The notes under the pieces were generated by a model, which did no database searches, had not been told where the DNA came from, and saw only the letters and a program-made list of their open reading frames with translations. A stretch of DNA of 19,122 bases from Anaerocolumna sp. (GTDB lineage: Bacteria > Bacillota > Clostridia > Lachnospirales > Lachnospiraceae), in assembly GCA_029256035.1 (NCBI GenBank), contig JAQSYR010000016.1:1-19122 (forward strand). The letters are read 5' to 3'. How positions within the stretch are numbered: position 1 is the stretch's first letter; each line of letters opens with the position of its first letter. Made by a program: the position numbers and the translations under genes. Positions 1 through 7,767 of this stretch are shown in pieces.

Positions 1-798
1 ATAAGAACTACGAACCATTTTAACTACATTTAATACATTTGCAGAATGCCCATGAGCAGTATCAATAACGATTGCATCTACTTTAGCTTTTACCAATGCA
101 TCTACTCGTTCTAAAATATTTGACGTAACTCCAACCCCGGCTGCACAAAGTAATCTTCCTTGTGAATCTTTTGCTGAACTTGGATATTTTATTTGTTTTT
201 CAATATCTTTTATTGTAATTAAGCCTTTTAAATTACCGTCTTTGTCTACGATTGGAAGTTTTTCTTTACGTGCTTTTGCAAGAATCTTCTTAGCCTCATC
301 TAGTGTGATTCCTTCTGGAGCAGTGATTAAACCTTCTGAAGTCATAGATTCTTTGATTTTTTTTGTAAAATCAGTTTCGAATTTTAAATCACGATTTGTA
401 ATAATACCAACCAGTTTTTTTCCTTCCGTAATGGGAACACCTGAAATTCTGTATTTTGACATTAAATCATTGGCATCTTCTAATGTATGTTCTGGTGACA
501 AATAAAAGGGATCTGTAATAACTCCGTTCTCTGAACGTTTTACCTTATCAACCTCTTCTGCTTGCTGCTGGATTGACATGTTTTTGTGGATTACACCTAT
601 ACCACCTTGCCTAGCCATAGCAATAGCCATTCTATGCTCAGTAACTGTGTCCATACCAGCACTCATCATAGGAATATTTAATTTGATTGACTGGGTTAAA
701 TAGGTAGAAACATCTACTTGATTTGGTATTACTTCAGAGTAAGCTGGTACTAGTAAGACGTCATCAAATGTAATTCCTTCACCGATAATAGTTCCCAT
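1..798 (-). CDS. guaB: IMP dehydrogenase, N-terminal 266 residues (C-terminus off window)
   Basis: It converts IMP to XMP with NAD+, the committed step of guanine nucleotide synthesis, in the cytosol. The visible part holds the start of the TIM barrel (MGTIIGEGITFDDVLLVPAY, then the MMSAGMDTVTEHRMAIAMA segment around residues 44-62), an inserted pair of CBS domains at about residues 92-205, and the NAD-binding segment DTAHGHS at 246-252. The catalytic cysteine loop lies beyond the left edge, so activity cannot be judged. The ATG at 798-796 follows a purine-rich AGAGAGG site and is the family start. A strong promoter lies about 60 bases upstream, and the gene before it is closed by its own terminator, so guaB is probably transcribed alone. 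I found no riboswitch in the short leader. The identification is secure. Confidence 0.97.
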   Translation of the reverse strand, partial: MGTIIGEGITFDDVLLVPAYSEVIPNQVDVSTYLTQSIKLNIPMMSAGMDTVTEHRMAIAMARQGGIGVIHKNMSIQQQAEEVDKVKRSENGVITDPFYLSPEHTLEDANDLMSKYRISGVPITEGKKLVGIITNRDLKFETDFTKKIKESMTSEGLITAPEGITLDEAKKILAKARKEKLPIVDKDGNLKGLITIKDIEKQIKYPSSAKDSQGRLLCAAGVGVTSNILERVDALVKAKVDAIVIDTAHGHSANVLNVVKMVRSSY

Positions 799-860
799 TT
801 TACGTATCCTCTCTTTCTTAATTTATACTTATTGGTTGTCCTTTTTTGTTAATTTTTAAA

Positions 861-889
861 AGTATAACGAATAACATTCCACTTGTCAA
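861..889 (-). promoter_or_regulatory. Sigma-A-type promoter of guaB
   Basis: On the minus strand, -35 TTGACA (884-889, consensus) and -10 TATACT (861-866) are separated by exactly 17 bases. The predicted transcript start is near 854, which gives a leader of about 55 bases before the guaB ATG. No PurR box or riboswitch fold was recognised around it. Confidence 0.8.
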
Positions 890-983
890 CTACTATTGAA
901 TGATTCGTAGTCTTTTCCAGGGATACACTTTTTAATTTCTTCCGTATGTAACGGACATTTGTTTGTGTGGCATAACGGATAAT

Positions 984-1027
984 AAAAAAGTAGTACATAG
1001 TTAGTTAAAAACTTACTATGTACTACT
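984..1027 (-). terminator. Rho-independent terminator after the DUF6106-like gene
   Basis: A perfect 13-bp stem (989-1001 with 1015-1027) continues inward as a further 4 bp around an AAA loop. On the minus strand it is followed at once by a run of six U (984-989). The strand of the U-run fits termination of the gene at 1103-1600 just before the guaB promoter. Confidence 0.85.
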
Positions 1028-1102
1028 GTATTATCTATTTCGTTAATAGTTTTTATTAATAAAAATCATTAATATTCCTCATTATTATTCCGTTTTCTTT
1101 TA

Positions 1103-1600
1103 TTAGTATTCAAGAACTTTTCTAGGATTTTTCATCTTAATGCATTGAATCATATTAGCATTTGGCTCAAATAATATCTTAACTTTTCCTTCTTCTTTTT
1201 TTGTAATCAAAGCATATCGTTTTGCTTCCTTGCTGCCAGAGCTAAAATCCTTTACTGTTTTTATTGCATGATTGAAATTATCCAAGGAATGGGAATCTTC
1301 CGGTGCCATTATGTCTACTTGTTCAAACTCAACTCTTAACATTGTTTTTCGTCTGGAATTCCCCATGATTTTATCAAAATCTAATTGTCCGTCACAATAG
1401 ATATATTCATATTCAACATTTAGTTTTGGGAAAAAATAAGCAGCAATTGCAATCAGTATTACAGCAAAGATAAGTACAAAGGTACTTACAAAAGATAGTG
1501 CGACTGCTATTCCTATTAAAAATATCAAGAGGAACCGAATCAATGTTACCCCTACTGTTTTTTGTTTTTTTACTCCTGCTTCTGCATAAATCTCACTCAT
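1103..1600 (-). CDS. Small membrane protein, DUF6106-like
   Basis: This is a 165-residue protein of unknown function that resembles the DUF6106 family found in Lachnospiraceae. That match is from memory of the pattern, not a search. Residues 1-16 are polar. Residues 17-58 form two closely spaced hydrophobic segments that would make a membrane hairpin. The rest (59-165) is a soluble, probably cytoplasmic domain with the segment YCDGQLDFDKIMGNSRRK in its first half. The start is decided by AGGAGG at 1609-1614, eight bases before the ATG. It stands between the groESL terminator and its own terminator, so it is probably monocistronic, with a TATAAT -10 element at 1664-1669. No catalytic motif is visible. 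Confidence 0.8.
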   Translation of the reverse strand: MSEIYAEAGVKKQKTVGVTLIRFLLIFLIGIAVALSFVSTFVLIFAVILIAIAAYFFPKLNVEYEYIYCDGQLDFDKIMGNSRRKTMLRVEFEQVDIMAPEDSHSLDNFNHAIKTVKDFSSGSKEAKRYALITKKEEGKVKILFEPNANMIQCIKMKNPRKVLEY

Positions 1601-1679
1601 TTTGCTATCCTCCTCCCACTATCCAAAGTAAAATTAATACCTTTCACGTATTTCTCATATGATATTATACTAAAATTAC

Positions 1680-1712
1680 TAACAAATAGAAAGCCTAAAT
1701 TTCTATTTGTTA
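1680..1712. promoter_or_regulatory. Perfect inverted repeat at the promoter of the DUF6106-like gene
   Basis: A 13-bp perfect dyad (1680-1692 and 1700-1712, arms TAACAAATAGAAA and its complement) has a 7-base spacer. On the minus strand a consensus -10 TATAAT lies at 1664-1669, so the -35 position (1687-1692) falls inside the left arm. This is the layout of a repressor operator. Neither arm is followed by a U-run, so a terminator is less likely. The cognate regulator is unknown. Confidence 0.5.
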
Positions 1713-1725
1713 AATGAAAATAAGA

Positions 1726-1787
1726 GGCTGCTGTAAAACGATTTAACAGAAACGTCTAATTTCTCTTAGTTTCGTTTTACAGCAGCC
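1726..1787 (-). terminator. Terminator after groL, possibly bidirectional
   Basis: A perfect 16-bp stem (1726-1741 with 1772-1787) encloses a 30-base loop that has its own small AGAAA/TTTCT hairpin. On the minus strand it lies 24 bases past the groL stop and is followed by a U-rich TCTTATTTT. On the plus strand the downstream tract CCCTTTTTATT is even better, but no plus-strand gene ends here. Confidence 0.75.
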
Positions 1788-1810
1788 CCTTTTTATTATA
1801 TTAGTAAGAA

Positions 1811-3433
1811 TTACATCATTCCCATACCTGGGCCGCCAGCTGGCATTGCAGGTTCATTTGATTTAATATTAGCAACAACTGATTCGGTTGTTAATAAAGT
1901 AGAAGCAACACTAGTTGCATTTTGAAGAGCACTTCTAGTAACTTTAACTGGATCTAAGATTCCCTTAGCAACCATATCTACATACTCTTCTTTTAATGCA
2001 TCAAAGCCTACTCCTGGGTTCTGGTCTTTTACCTTGCTAATTACTACAGAACCTTCTAAGCCTGCATTGTAAACTATACTATATAAAGGAGCCTCTAAAG
2101 CCTTTAATATAATATTCGCGCCTGTCTTTTCATCACCTTCCAAAGCAACTGCTAATTTGGACACTTCTTTTGTAGCATGAATAAATGCAGAACCACCACC
2201 TGCAACAATTCCTTCTTCCACTGCTGCTCTTGTAGCTGCAAGTGCATCTTCCATACGAAGTTTCTTTTCTTTCATTTCAGTTTCTGTTGCAGCACCTACT
2301 CGAATAACAGCAACTCCACCAGCTAATTTTGCTAGTCTTTCCTGTAATTTTTCTCTATCAAAATCAGATGTTGTTTCCTCAATCTGCGCTTTAATTTGAC
2401 TAATTCTAGCTTTAATATCTTCTTTAATGCCTTCACCGTCTACAATGATAGTATTTTCTTTTTGTACTTTCACAGATTTAGCACGGCCAAGTTGTTCTAA
2501 TGTAGTTTCTTTTAATTCTAAACCTAATTCATCAGATATTACAGAACCACCTGTTAGGATAGCAATATCTTGTAACATAGCTTTTCTTCTATCGCCATAG
2601 CCTGGTGCTTTTACTGCAACTACAGTGAAGGTTCCTCTTAATTTATTAATAACTAAGGTAGTTAATGCTTCACCTTCTACATCTTCCGCAATAATTAATA
2701 ATTTTGCTCCTGTTTGAACTACCTGCTCAAGTAATGGAAGAATTTCCTGTATGTTAGAAATTTTCTTATCTGTAATTAAGATGTATGGGTTTTCAAGATT
2801 AGCTTCCATTTTATCCATATCTGTAGCCATATAAGCAGATACATAACCTCTATCAAACTGCATACCTTCTACAAGATCTAATTCAGTTCTCATAGTCTTG
2901 GATTCTTCAATTGTAATTACTCCATCATTTGATACTTTTTCCATTGCATCAGCAACCATTTCACCAACTGCATCATCCCCTGCTGAAATAGCAGCTACTC
3001 TTGCAATTTGCTCTTTTCCTGAGATTTTAGAGCTCATTTTAGTGATTGCATCTAATGCTGCTTCTGTTGCTTTTTGCATACCTTTTCTTAAGATAATAGG
3101 ATTTGCACCAGCAGCAAGGTTTTTCATACCTTCATTGATCATAGCCTGAGCCAATACAGTTGCTGTTGTAGTTCCATCTCCTGCTACGTCATTTGTCTTT
3201 GTAGCGACTTCCTTCACTAATTGAGCACCCATATTCTCAAATGGATCATCTAATTCAATTTCTTTTGCAATGGTAACACCATCATTTGTGATTAATGGAG
3301 CACCAAAAGATTTATCTAATACAACGTTTCTTCCCTTTGGTCCTAATGTAACTTTAACTGTATTTGCTAATTGGTTAACTCCGGATTCTAGAGCAGCTCT
3401 TGCCTCTGCACCGTATTTAATCTCTTTTGCCAT
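1811..3433 (-). CDS. groL: Chaperonin GroEL (60 kDa)
   Basis: This is the large chaperonin subunit. Double seven-membered rings fold client proteins in an ATP-driven cycle with GroES in the cytosol. The 540-residue product has the normal length and motifs: TLGPKGRNV at 29-37, NDGVTI at 50-55 and the ATP-binding loop GDGTTTATVL at 85-94, plus the RVGAATETEMKEKK segment in the intermediate/equatorial region. It ends in the flexible Gly-Met tail (GGPGMGMM), which is shorter than in E. coli. AGGAGG stands eight bases before the ATG. The gene follows groS by 19 bases and shares the CIRCE-controlled promoter. A long hairpin closes the operon. Nothing is unusual, and the identification is secure. 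Confidence 0.99.
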   Translation of the reverse strand: MAKEIKYGAEARAALESGVNQLANTVKVTLGPKGRNVVLDKSFGAPLITNDGVTIAKEIELDDPFENMGAQLVKEVATKTNDVAGDGTTTATVLAQAMINEGMKNLAAGANPIILRKGMQKATEAALDAITKMSSKISGKEQIARVAAISAGDDAVGEMVADAMEKVSNDGVITIEESKTMRTELDLVEGMQFDRGYVSAYMATDMDKMEANLENPYILITDKKISNIQEILPLLEQVVQTGAKLLIIAEDVEGEALTTLVINKLRGTFTVVAVKAPGYGDRRKAMLQDIAILTGGSVISDELGLELKETTLEQLGRAKSVKVQKENTIIVDGEGIKEDIKARISQIKAQIEETTSDFDREKLQERLAKLAGGVAVIRVGAATETEMKEKKLRMEDALAATRAAVEEGIVAGGGSAFIHATKEVSKLAVALEGDEKTGANIILKALEAPLYSIVYNAGLEGSVVISKVKDQNPGVGFDALKEEYVDMVAKGILDPVKVTRSALQNATSVASTLLTTESVVANIKSNEPAMPAGGPGMGMM

Positions 3434-3452
3434 ATTAACATCCTCCTATAAA

Positions 3453-3740
3453 TTATTCTTCAACAACCGCTACAATATCATTTTGTTTTACTACAATAAA
3501 TTCTTCATCTCCAAGTTTTACTTCAGTTCCGGCATATTTAGAGTAAATTACTTTATCTCCTACCTTTACCTGCATGGTAACTTCCTTACCATCAACAACT
3601 CCACCCGGTCCAACAGCAACAACTTCAGCCTGCTGTGGTTTTTCTTTTGCCTGACCTGGTAATACGATACCTGACTTTGTTGTTTCTTCTGCTAATAGTT
3701 GCTTTAAAACTACTTTGTCTCCTAATGGAACTAACTTCAT
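3453..3740 (-). CDS. groS: Co-chaperonin GroES (10 kDa)
   Basis: This is the seven-membered lid of the GroEL chamber. At 95 residues it has the usual length. It carries the mobile loop at about residues 16-34 with the hydrophobic GIVLP contact (24-28), and the roof-region and C-terminal segments KVGDKVIYSKYAG and EEFIVVKQNDIVAVVE. The start is supported by AAGGAGG seven bases before the ATG. It is the first gene of groS-groL. The CIRCE operator lies 84-110 bases upstream, so repression by HrcA and induction by heat or misfolding are expected from the family. HrcA itself is not in this window. Confidence 0.99.
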   Translation of the reverse strand: MKLVPLGDKVVLKQLLAEETTKSGIVLPGQAKEKPQQAEVVAVGPGGVVDGKEVTMQVKVGDKVIYSKYAGTEVKLGDEEFIVVKQNDIVAVVEE

Positions 3741-3823
3741 AACATTTCCTCCTTAAACTATAATTAATTTCTAAAGGCTTCGTTATAAAACTCCGAATGA
3801 ATTGCCTTATTATTTTTATGTTA

Positions 3824-3850
3824 TTAGCACTCACTTCAATTGAGTGCTAA
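3824..3850. promoter_or_regulatory. CIRCE operator (HrcA binding site)
   Basis: The sequence TTAGCACTC (3824-3832), a 9-base spacer and GAGTGCTAA (3842-3850) match the CIRCE consensus without a mismatch. It lies in the predicted leader of groS-groL, as is usual for HrcA-repressed chaperone operons. Confidence 0.97.
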
Positions 3851-3857
3851 CTGATAA

Positions 3858-3892
3858 ACTATATATTAGTAAATTTGCATTTAATATGCAAA
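3858..3892 (-). promoter_or_regulatory. Probable groESL promoter with a second dyad
   Basis: On the minus strand, -35-like TTGCAT (3886-3891) and -10-like TAATAT (3863-3868) are 17 bases apart, just upstream of CIRCE. An alternative -10 is TATAGT at 3858-3863. The -35 lies in the dyad TTTGCAT-N5-ATGCAAA (3874-3892), which could be a second operator or chance in AT-rich DNA. The hexamers are only moderate matches. Confidence 0.45.
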
Positions 3893-4024
3893 CTTACTAC
3901 CGTTTTAAATATGGTCAATTTCCTATTATTTTTTATTTTACCTATCATATACTCTTTTTATCTCTATTTTTCTCACTTTTTTAAATCCTATTTTTTCAGA
4001 ACAATTACTATATAAAAGATACCC

Positions 4025-4042
4025 AAAAAATTGATTTTCAAT
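4025..4042 (-). terminator. Weak terminator candidate after the DUF2225 gene
   Basis: On the minus strand a 5-bp stem (ATTGA/TCAAT, 4030-4034 with 4038-4042) with an AAA loop is followed by six U (4025-4030). The stem is short and AT-rich, so this is a weak call. Apart from it, the spacer 3893-4096 shows only AT-rich sequence. Confidence 0.3.
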
Positions 4043-4096
4043 CCTTTATGTAAATATTTAACCCCTAAATAACATATCCACATTGATATCTGGTAT

Positions 4097-4945
4097 TTAT
4101 CTATCTTTTAATAATTCTTTTAAATCTCTCGCTTTGGACTTAATTCGTTCATTTGCGTTTCTAGAAATAAGAACTTTTGAAATCCATCTGCTGGATTCAT
4201 CGTATTTTCCAGTTCTTCTTGCTAAATCAGCCATTAGGTATGTAATTGTATTTTCATCCATTCCACACATTGGGAACATTTCTTTTGAGAAAGCTTCCTC
4301 AAAACCAGTATAGGCATTGGTTAAAAACTCAAGTTCTTCCTTTTGTAATTCTTTAATTGCCTGGGCATTATCTCCCTTACCTTCTGCTGCTTCCAGTGCT
4401 AGTTGTTCTGCTTTACCACGAATTAACCATGCAGTTTTCAAGCAGGTATAGGCACGTTCACTTAATTTACTTCGTTTCACTATGGTATTAACTAAAGCAA
4501 GTTTATGTCTTACAATTGCATCGTCATATGTAAGGATCTCTCCTTCATCAGAGAGTCCTTTAAACGAAGATGATATATTTTCTCTTATAAGTTTCGCTTG
4601 TGGCGTAGTCATGTAGTTAAAAAATCTGTTTAACGCTGCATATCCGCAATTAGGACAAGCAATTCCATCATATTTTAAGGAATCGACCAGTTGGTACTTT
4701 GGTCTTAAATCCGTATCTGCAGAAATCAATTTGACTTTACCTGTTTTAACCGTCTTCATTTTAAATTCTTTTTCACAAACAGGACAAGTATGATTTTTAT
4801 CAAATAAAAAATCGGCTTCCGTTATTACTGTTTTTTCAACATTTTCCTGTGCTTGCTTATTATTCTTTTCATTAGAAGTGTATATATCTAAGTCTGACAT
4901 CTTGCCAAGTCCAAAAGCTTCTAACCCTGAAAATAAATTAGCCAT
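4097..4945 (-). CDS. DUF2225 family protein with two CxxC zinc-ribbon knuckles
   Basis: The function is not established. The 282-residue protein has an N-terminal metal-binding region with CPVC (54-57) and CPNC followed by GYAA (97-104), the hallmark of DUF2225. After it comes a long helical C-terminal region, probably repeat-like, ending KARDLKELLKDR. No signal peptide or membrane segment is seen, so it is probably cytosolic. AGGAGG lies seven bases before the ATG. The gene begins 13 bases after the glnS stop, so the two are almost certainly one transcript. I would not read a tRNA-related function into this linkage alone. Family assignment is confident; function is unknown. Confidence 0.85.
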   Translation of the reverse strand: MANLFSGLEAFGLGKMSDLDIYTSNEKNNKQAQENVEKTVITEADFLFDKNHTCPVCEKEFKMKTVKTGKVKLISADTDLRPKYQLVDSLKYDGIACPNCGYAALNRFFNYMTTPQAKLIRENISSSFKGLSDEGEILTYDDAIVRHKLALVNTIVKRSKLSERAYTCLKTAWLIRGKAEQLALEAAEGKGDNAQAIKELQKEELEFLTNAYTGFEEAFSKEMFPMCGMDENTITYLMADLARRTGKYDESSRWISKVLISRNANERIKSKARDLKELLKDR

Positions 4946-4958
4946 TTGTTTTCCTCCT

Positions 4959-6692
4959 CTAAACCGGTTTATACGAACTTTTCAGTGATACAATTCTATT
5001 AAATACTAAATGTTCCTCAGAGGAATCTTTTCCATCCACACAAAAATATCCATTTCTCAAGAATTGAAAACTATCGTAAGCCTTTGCATTTTTTATGCTT
5101 GGTTCAATATAGCACTCCTTTAATATGGTTAAAGAATTAGGATTCAAGTTTAGACTTCCGTCTTCATTATAGACACCTTTTTCTTCATCCACGATATTTT
5201 CATACAATCTAACTTCTGCCTTTATGGCTGTAGGAGCCGCAACCCAGTGAATGGTACCCTTAACTTTACGTCCAGCAAACCCGGATCCACTTCTTGTTTC
5301 AGGATCATAGGTACAATGAACTTCTGTTACTTTACCTGTTTCATCAGTAACATAATCTGTACAAGTAACAAAGTACCCGTGCATAAGTCTTACTTCATTG
5401 CCTGGGAAGAGACGAAAATACTTTTTCGGTGGTTCAATCATAAAGTCTTCTCGGTCAATATATAATTCACCACAAAAAGGAACCTTTCTTTGACCCATAT
5501 CTTCATTTTCCTGATTGTTCATTACGTCTACATACTCAATCTGATCTTTTGGATAATTTGTAATTACTAACTTAATAGGATCTAATACAGCCATAATTCT
5601 AGGTTTTTTCAATTTTAAATCTTCTCTGATACAATATTCTAACATAGAGTAATCAACCGAACTTTGGCTTTTTGAGATACCGCACATCTCCATAAACATT
5701 TTAATAGATTCCGGAGTAAAACCTCTTCTTCTTAATGCACTGATAGATACCAGTCTAGGATCATCCCAGCCATCAACAATTCCTTCTTCTACTAACTTTT
5801 TAATATATCTTTTACCAGTAATAACATTGGTTAAATAAAGCTTTGCAAATTCAATCTGTTTTGGAGGGTTCTTATATTCTAATTCATTCACAACCCAGTC
5901 ATATAAAGGTCTGTGATCTTCAAATTCCAGGGTACAAATTGAGTGAGAAATTCCTTCAATTGCATCTTCAATAGGATGAGCAAAATCATACATTGGATAA
6001 ATACACCATTTATCACCTGTGTTATGATGGGTCATTCTTGCGATACGATAAATAATAGGGTCTCTCATGTTTATATTAGGAGAAGCCATATCTATTTTGG
6101 CTCTTAATACTTTTGCTCCATCTGGAAATTCCCCATTTTTCATACCTTCAAATAATTTTAAATTTTCTTCTACGGATCTGTCTCTATAAGGGCTATTCTT
6201 GCCAGGTTCTGTTAATGTTCCACGGTATTCACGGATTTGCTCAGGTGTTAAATCACAAACATAAGCCTTATTCTTTTTAATTAATTTAATTGCACCTTCA
6301 TACATCTGGTCAAAATAGTTAGAAGCAAAGAACAATCTATCTTCAAAGTCACCGCCAATCCACTTTACATCTTCAATGATGGACTGAACAAATTCTGTTT
6401 TCTCTTTCGTAGGATTTGTATCATCAAATCGCAGATTAAATTTACCACCATACTTCATGGCAAGGCCATAATTTAAAATAATAGACTTGGCATGTCCAAT
6501 ATGCAGATACCCGTTAGGCTCTGGTGGAAATCTTGTCATAACTGTAGTGCAACGGCCTTCCTTTATATCTTTTTCTATGATTTGCTCTATAAAGTTCTTG
6601 GATACAGTCTCCTGTTTATTATCTTCATCACCCTTAATATTATCATTCATCTTCACATCTTCGTTACTTGCAAGCTTGCCTTCTTTATCCAT
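4959..6692 (-). CDS. glnS: Glutaminyl-tRNA synthetase
   Basis: It charges tRNA-Gln with glutamine in an ATP-dependent class I reaction in the cytosol. The 577-residue protein carries RFPPEPNGYLHIGH (HIGH at 64-67), the GlnRS rather than GluRS version of the motif, the FDDTNP segment at about 89-94 and GWDDPRL after the second ATP loop. The expected MSKRK is replaced by TGKRY (292-296), with lysine 294 in register. A longer reading frame runs to 6740, but ATG 6692 has AAGGAGG seven bases upstream and lies downstream of a good promoter, so I use it. The first 30 residues form an acidic, lysine-containing extension. Having GlnRS suggests direct charging of tRNA-Gln rather than sole reliance on the amidotransferase route. 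Confidence 0.96.
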   Translation of the reverse strand: MDKEGKLASNEDVKMNDNIKGDEDNKQETVSKNFIEQIIEKDIKEGRCTTVMTRFPPEPNGYLHIGHAKSIILNYGLAMKYGGKFNLRFDDTNPTKEKTEFVQSIIEDVKWIGGDFEDRLFFASNYFDQMYEGAIKLIKKNKAYVCDLTPEQIREYRGTLTEPGKNSPYRDRSVEENLKLFEGMKNGEFPDGAKVLRAKIDMASPNINMRDPIIYRIARMTHHNTGDKWCIYPMYDFAHPIEDAIEGISHSICTLEFEDHRPLYDWVVNELEYKNPPKQIEFAKLYLTNVITGKRYIKKLVEEGIVDGWDDPRLVSISALRRRGFTPESIKMFMEMCGISKSQSSVDYSMLEYCIREDLKLKKPRIMAVLDPIKLVITNYPKDQIEYVDVMNNQENEDMGQRKVPFCGELYIDREDFMIEPPKKYFRLFPGNEVRLMHGYFVTCTDYVTDETGKVTEVHCTYDPETRSGSGFAGRKVKGTIHWVAAPTAIKAEVRLYENIVDEEKGVYNEDGSLNLNPNSLTILKECYIEPSIKNAKAYDSFQFLRNGYFCVDGKDSSEEHLVFNRIVSLKSSYKPV

Positions 6693-6730
6693 GGCAGTTC
6701 CTCCTTCAAAGCAGTACATCAATAAGGTAT

Positions 6731-6759
6731 ATAATACCACAATTATTTTTAATAGTCAA
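6731..6759 (-). promoter_or_regulatory. Sigma-A-type promoter of glnS
   Basis: On the minus strand, -35 TTGACT (6754-6759) and -10 TATTAT (6731-6736) are 17 bases apart. The predicted leader is only about 30 bases, too short for a T-box, so tRNA-sensing regulation is not supported here. Confidence 0.75.
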
Positions 6760-6770
6760 AGCAGATATTG

Positions 6771-6839
6771 GCTAATTAATCATAGTAGAAATAAGCTAAT
6801 ACTCATAGTAGCTATAGGCTAATACTCATAGTAGGCGCC
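6771..6839. repeat. Three degenerate tandem copies of a 23-24 bp unit at a gene end
   Basis: Units start at 6771, 6795 and 6818 and share GCTAATNNTCATAGTAG-like sequence. The unit at 6818 encodes the last codons (TAC TAT GAG TAT TAG) of the hydrolase gene. The other two lie just past its stop, so the 3' end of the gene has been duplicated in tandem. Confidence 0.75.
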
Positions 6840-7601
6840 AATTACAACATGATTCGGATACTTATTGGCTATACTTTTACTGTATCTTGTAAAGAACAGA
6901 TAGTTTCCTATGTTATTTTCTCCATTTAAAGCTGCTTTCGCTGCTTTAATGCATTGTTCCATCTGTTTCTTTTGAGCATCACTTGAGTATTTTTTAGTAT
7001 CATATAATTCTAAAGCGCGGTCCATTGGGCTTACACCATTACTATTATCCTTAATAACGCTAAACTGAACACCCCATTTATCGTCATATATTACTTCCTT
7101 AATGGTATCTACATGCCAAAATTGTTTGCTGGTTGTACGATTAATAACAACATTGGCTACTGCAAGTTTTCCTTTATAAGACTGGTTACCAGCTTCTGCA
7201 TATACTAGAGCAGATAAAAGTCTTAATTCAGATTTGGTATAGTTTGCTTCTGTTGTTGTCTTTGTAGTAGTTGTAGCTTTGGTCTCAGTGGCAGTTGCTG
7301 CTTTTTCCTGATCTTCATCGCCTGTAACATCAGCTTCTTTATTCACTTCCACTTCATCAGCATCAGTTTCTGTTGCTTCATCTGTTTCTTCGGTAGTCTC
7401 TGTATCAGATATTGTTCCAGTTAAAGAAGTCTGCTCTGTTTCTTCTATATCAGTTTCTGTTGTATTTATTTCATTGGTATTACTGCTGGTTTCCACAGGT
7501 GCAGTATTCGTGGTCTCTTCTGCATATACAGCAATGGATGTAGTTCCTATAGCGAAGCTTACTGCCATTAGCATACACATGATTAACTTTCTTGCTTTCA
7601 T
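6819..7601 (-). CDS. Secreted SleB-type cell wall hydrolase
   Basis: This is a predicted peptidoglycan hydrolase of the Hydrolase_2 (SleB/CwlJ-like) family, probably a lytic transglycosylase-type enzyme outside the membrane. The 260-residue product has a signal peptide (1-27, cleavage after AVYA). A Thr/Glu/Asp-rich, low-complexity spacer follows at 28-120. The catalytic domain at 121-260 has LVYAEAGNQ (probable catalytic Glu136), KGKLAVANVVINR and WGVQFSV. No peptidoglycan-binding or SH3 domain is present, unlike SleB itself. I chose the ATG at 7601 because GGAG lies six bases before it. The in-frame ATG at 7613 has its GGAG only one base away. Whether it acts in spore germination or in vegetative wall turnover cannot be decided; its promoter looks like sigma-A. 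Confidence 0.87.
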   Translation of the reverse strand: MKARKLIMCMLMAVSFAIGTTSIAVYAEETTNTAPVETSSNTNEINTTETDIEETEQTSLTGTISDTETTEETDEATETDADEVEVNKEADVTGDEDQEKAATATETKATTTTKTTTEANYTKSELRLLSALVYAEAGNQSYKGKLAVANVVINRTTSKQFWHVDTIKEVIYDDKWGVQFSVIKDNSNGVSPMDRALELYDTKKYSSDAQKKQMEQCIKAAKAALNGENNIGNYLFFTRYSKSIANKYPNHVVIGAYYEY

Positions 7602-7664
7602 TCTGTGCTCCATTCTCCGTAATAATTTTTCTTTTACTTTATTTCAAATATAGTTGGTAACATT

Positions 7665-7674
7665 TTGTTAACAA
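7665..7674. promoter_or_regulatory. Palindrome TTGTTAACAA near the hydrolase transcript start
   Basis: This is a perfect 10-bp palindrome just downstream of the predicted start point of the hydrolase transcript. A longer palindrome with the same GTTAAC core lies about 100 bases upstream, which suggests a paired operator. Confidence 0.35.
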
Positions 7675-7684
7675 TTACTTAATA

Positions 7685-7712
7685 AGTATAACATATCTAA
7701 TATAAAAATCAA
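7685..7712 (-). promoter_or_regulatory. Extended -10 promoter of the hydrolase gene
   Basis: On the minus strand, TTGATT (7707-7712) and TATACT (7685-7690) are 16 bases apart, and the TG of an extended -10 (TGTTATACT) is present. The predicted leader is about 77 bases. Confidence 0.6.
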
Positions 7713-7767
7713 CCACTTTTTCTCGCCTTTTTTTGCACTAGATGGTTCAGATTACCTATTTTCTCCC

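Noticed and set aside
3270..3662. A 130-codon plus-strand frame spanning the groL-groS junction
   Set aside because: It is antisense to two certain chaperonin genes and shows no family resemblance.
3625..3834. A 69-codon minus-strand frame overlapping groS in another frame
   Set aside because: It runs through the CIRCE leader and the groS start in a shifted frame, with no ribosome site. groS accounts for the sequence.
6693..6736. A T-box leader before glnS
   Set aside because: The predicted transcript starts about 30 bases before the ATG, so there is no room for the T-box stems or the antiterminator.
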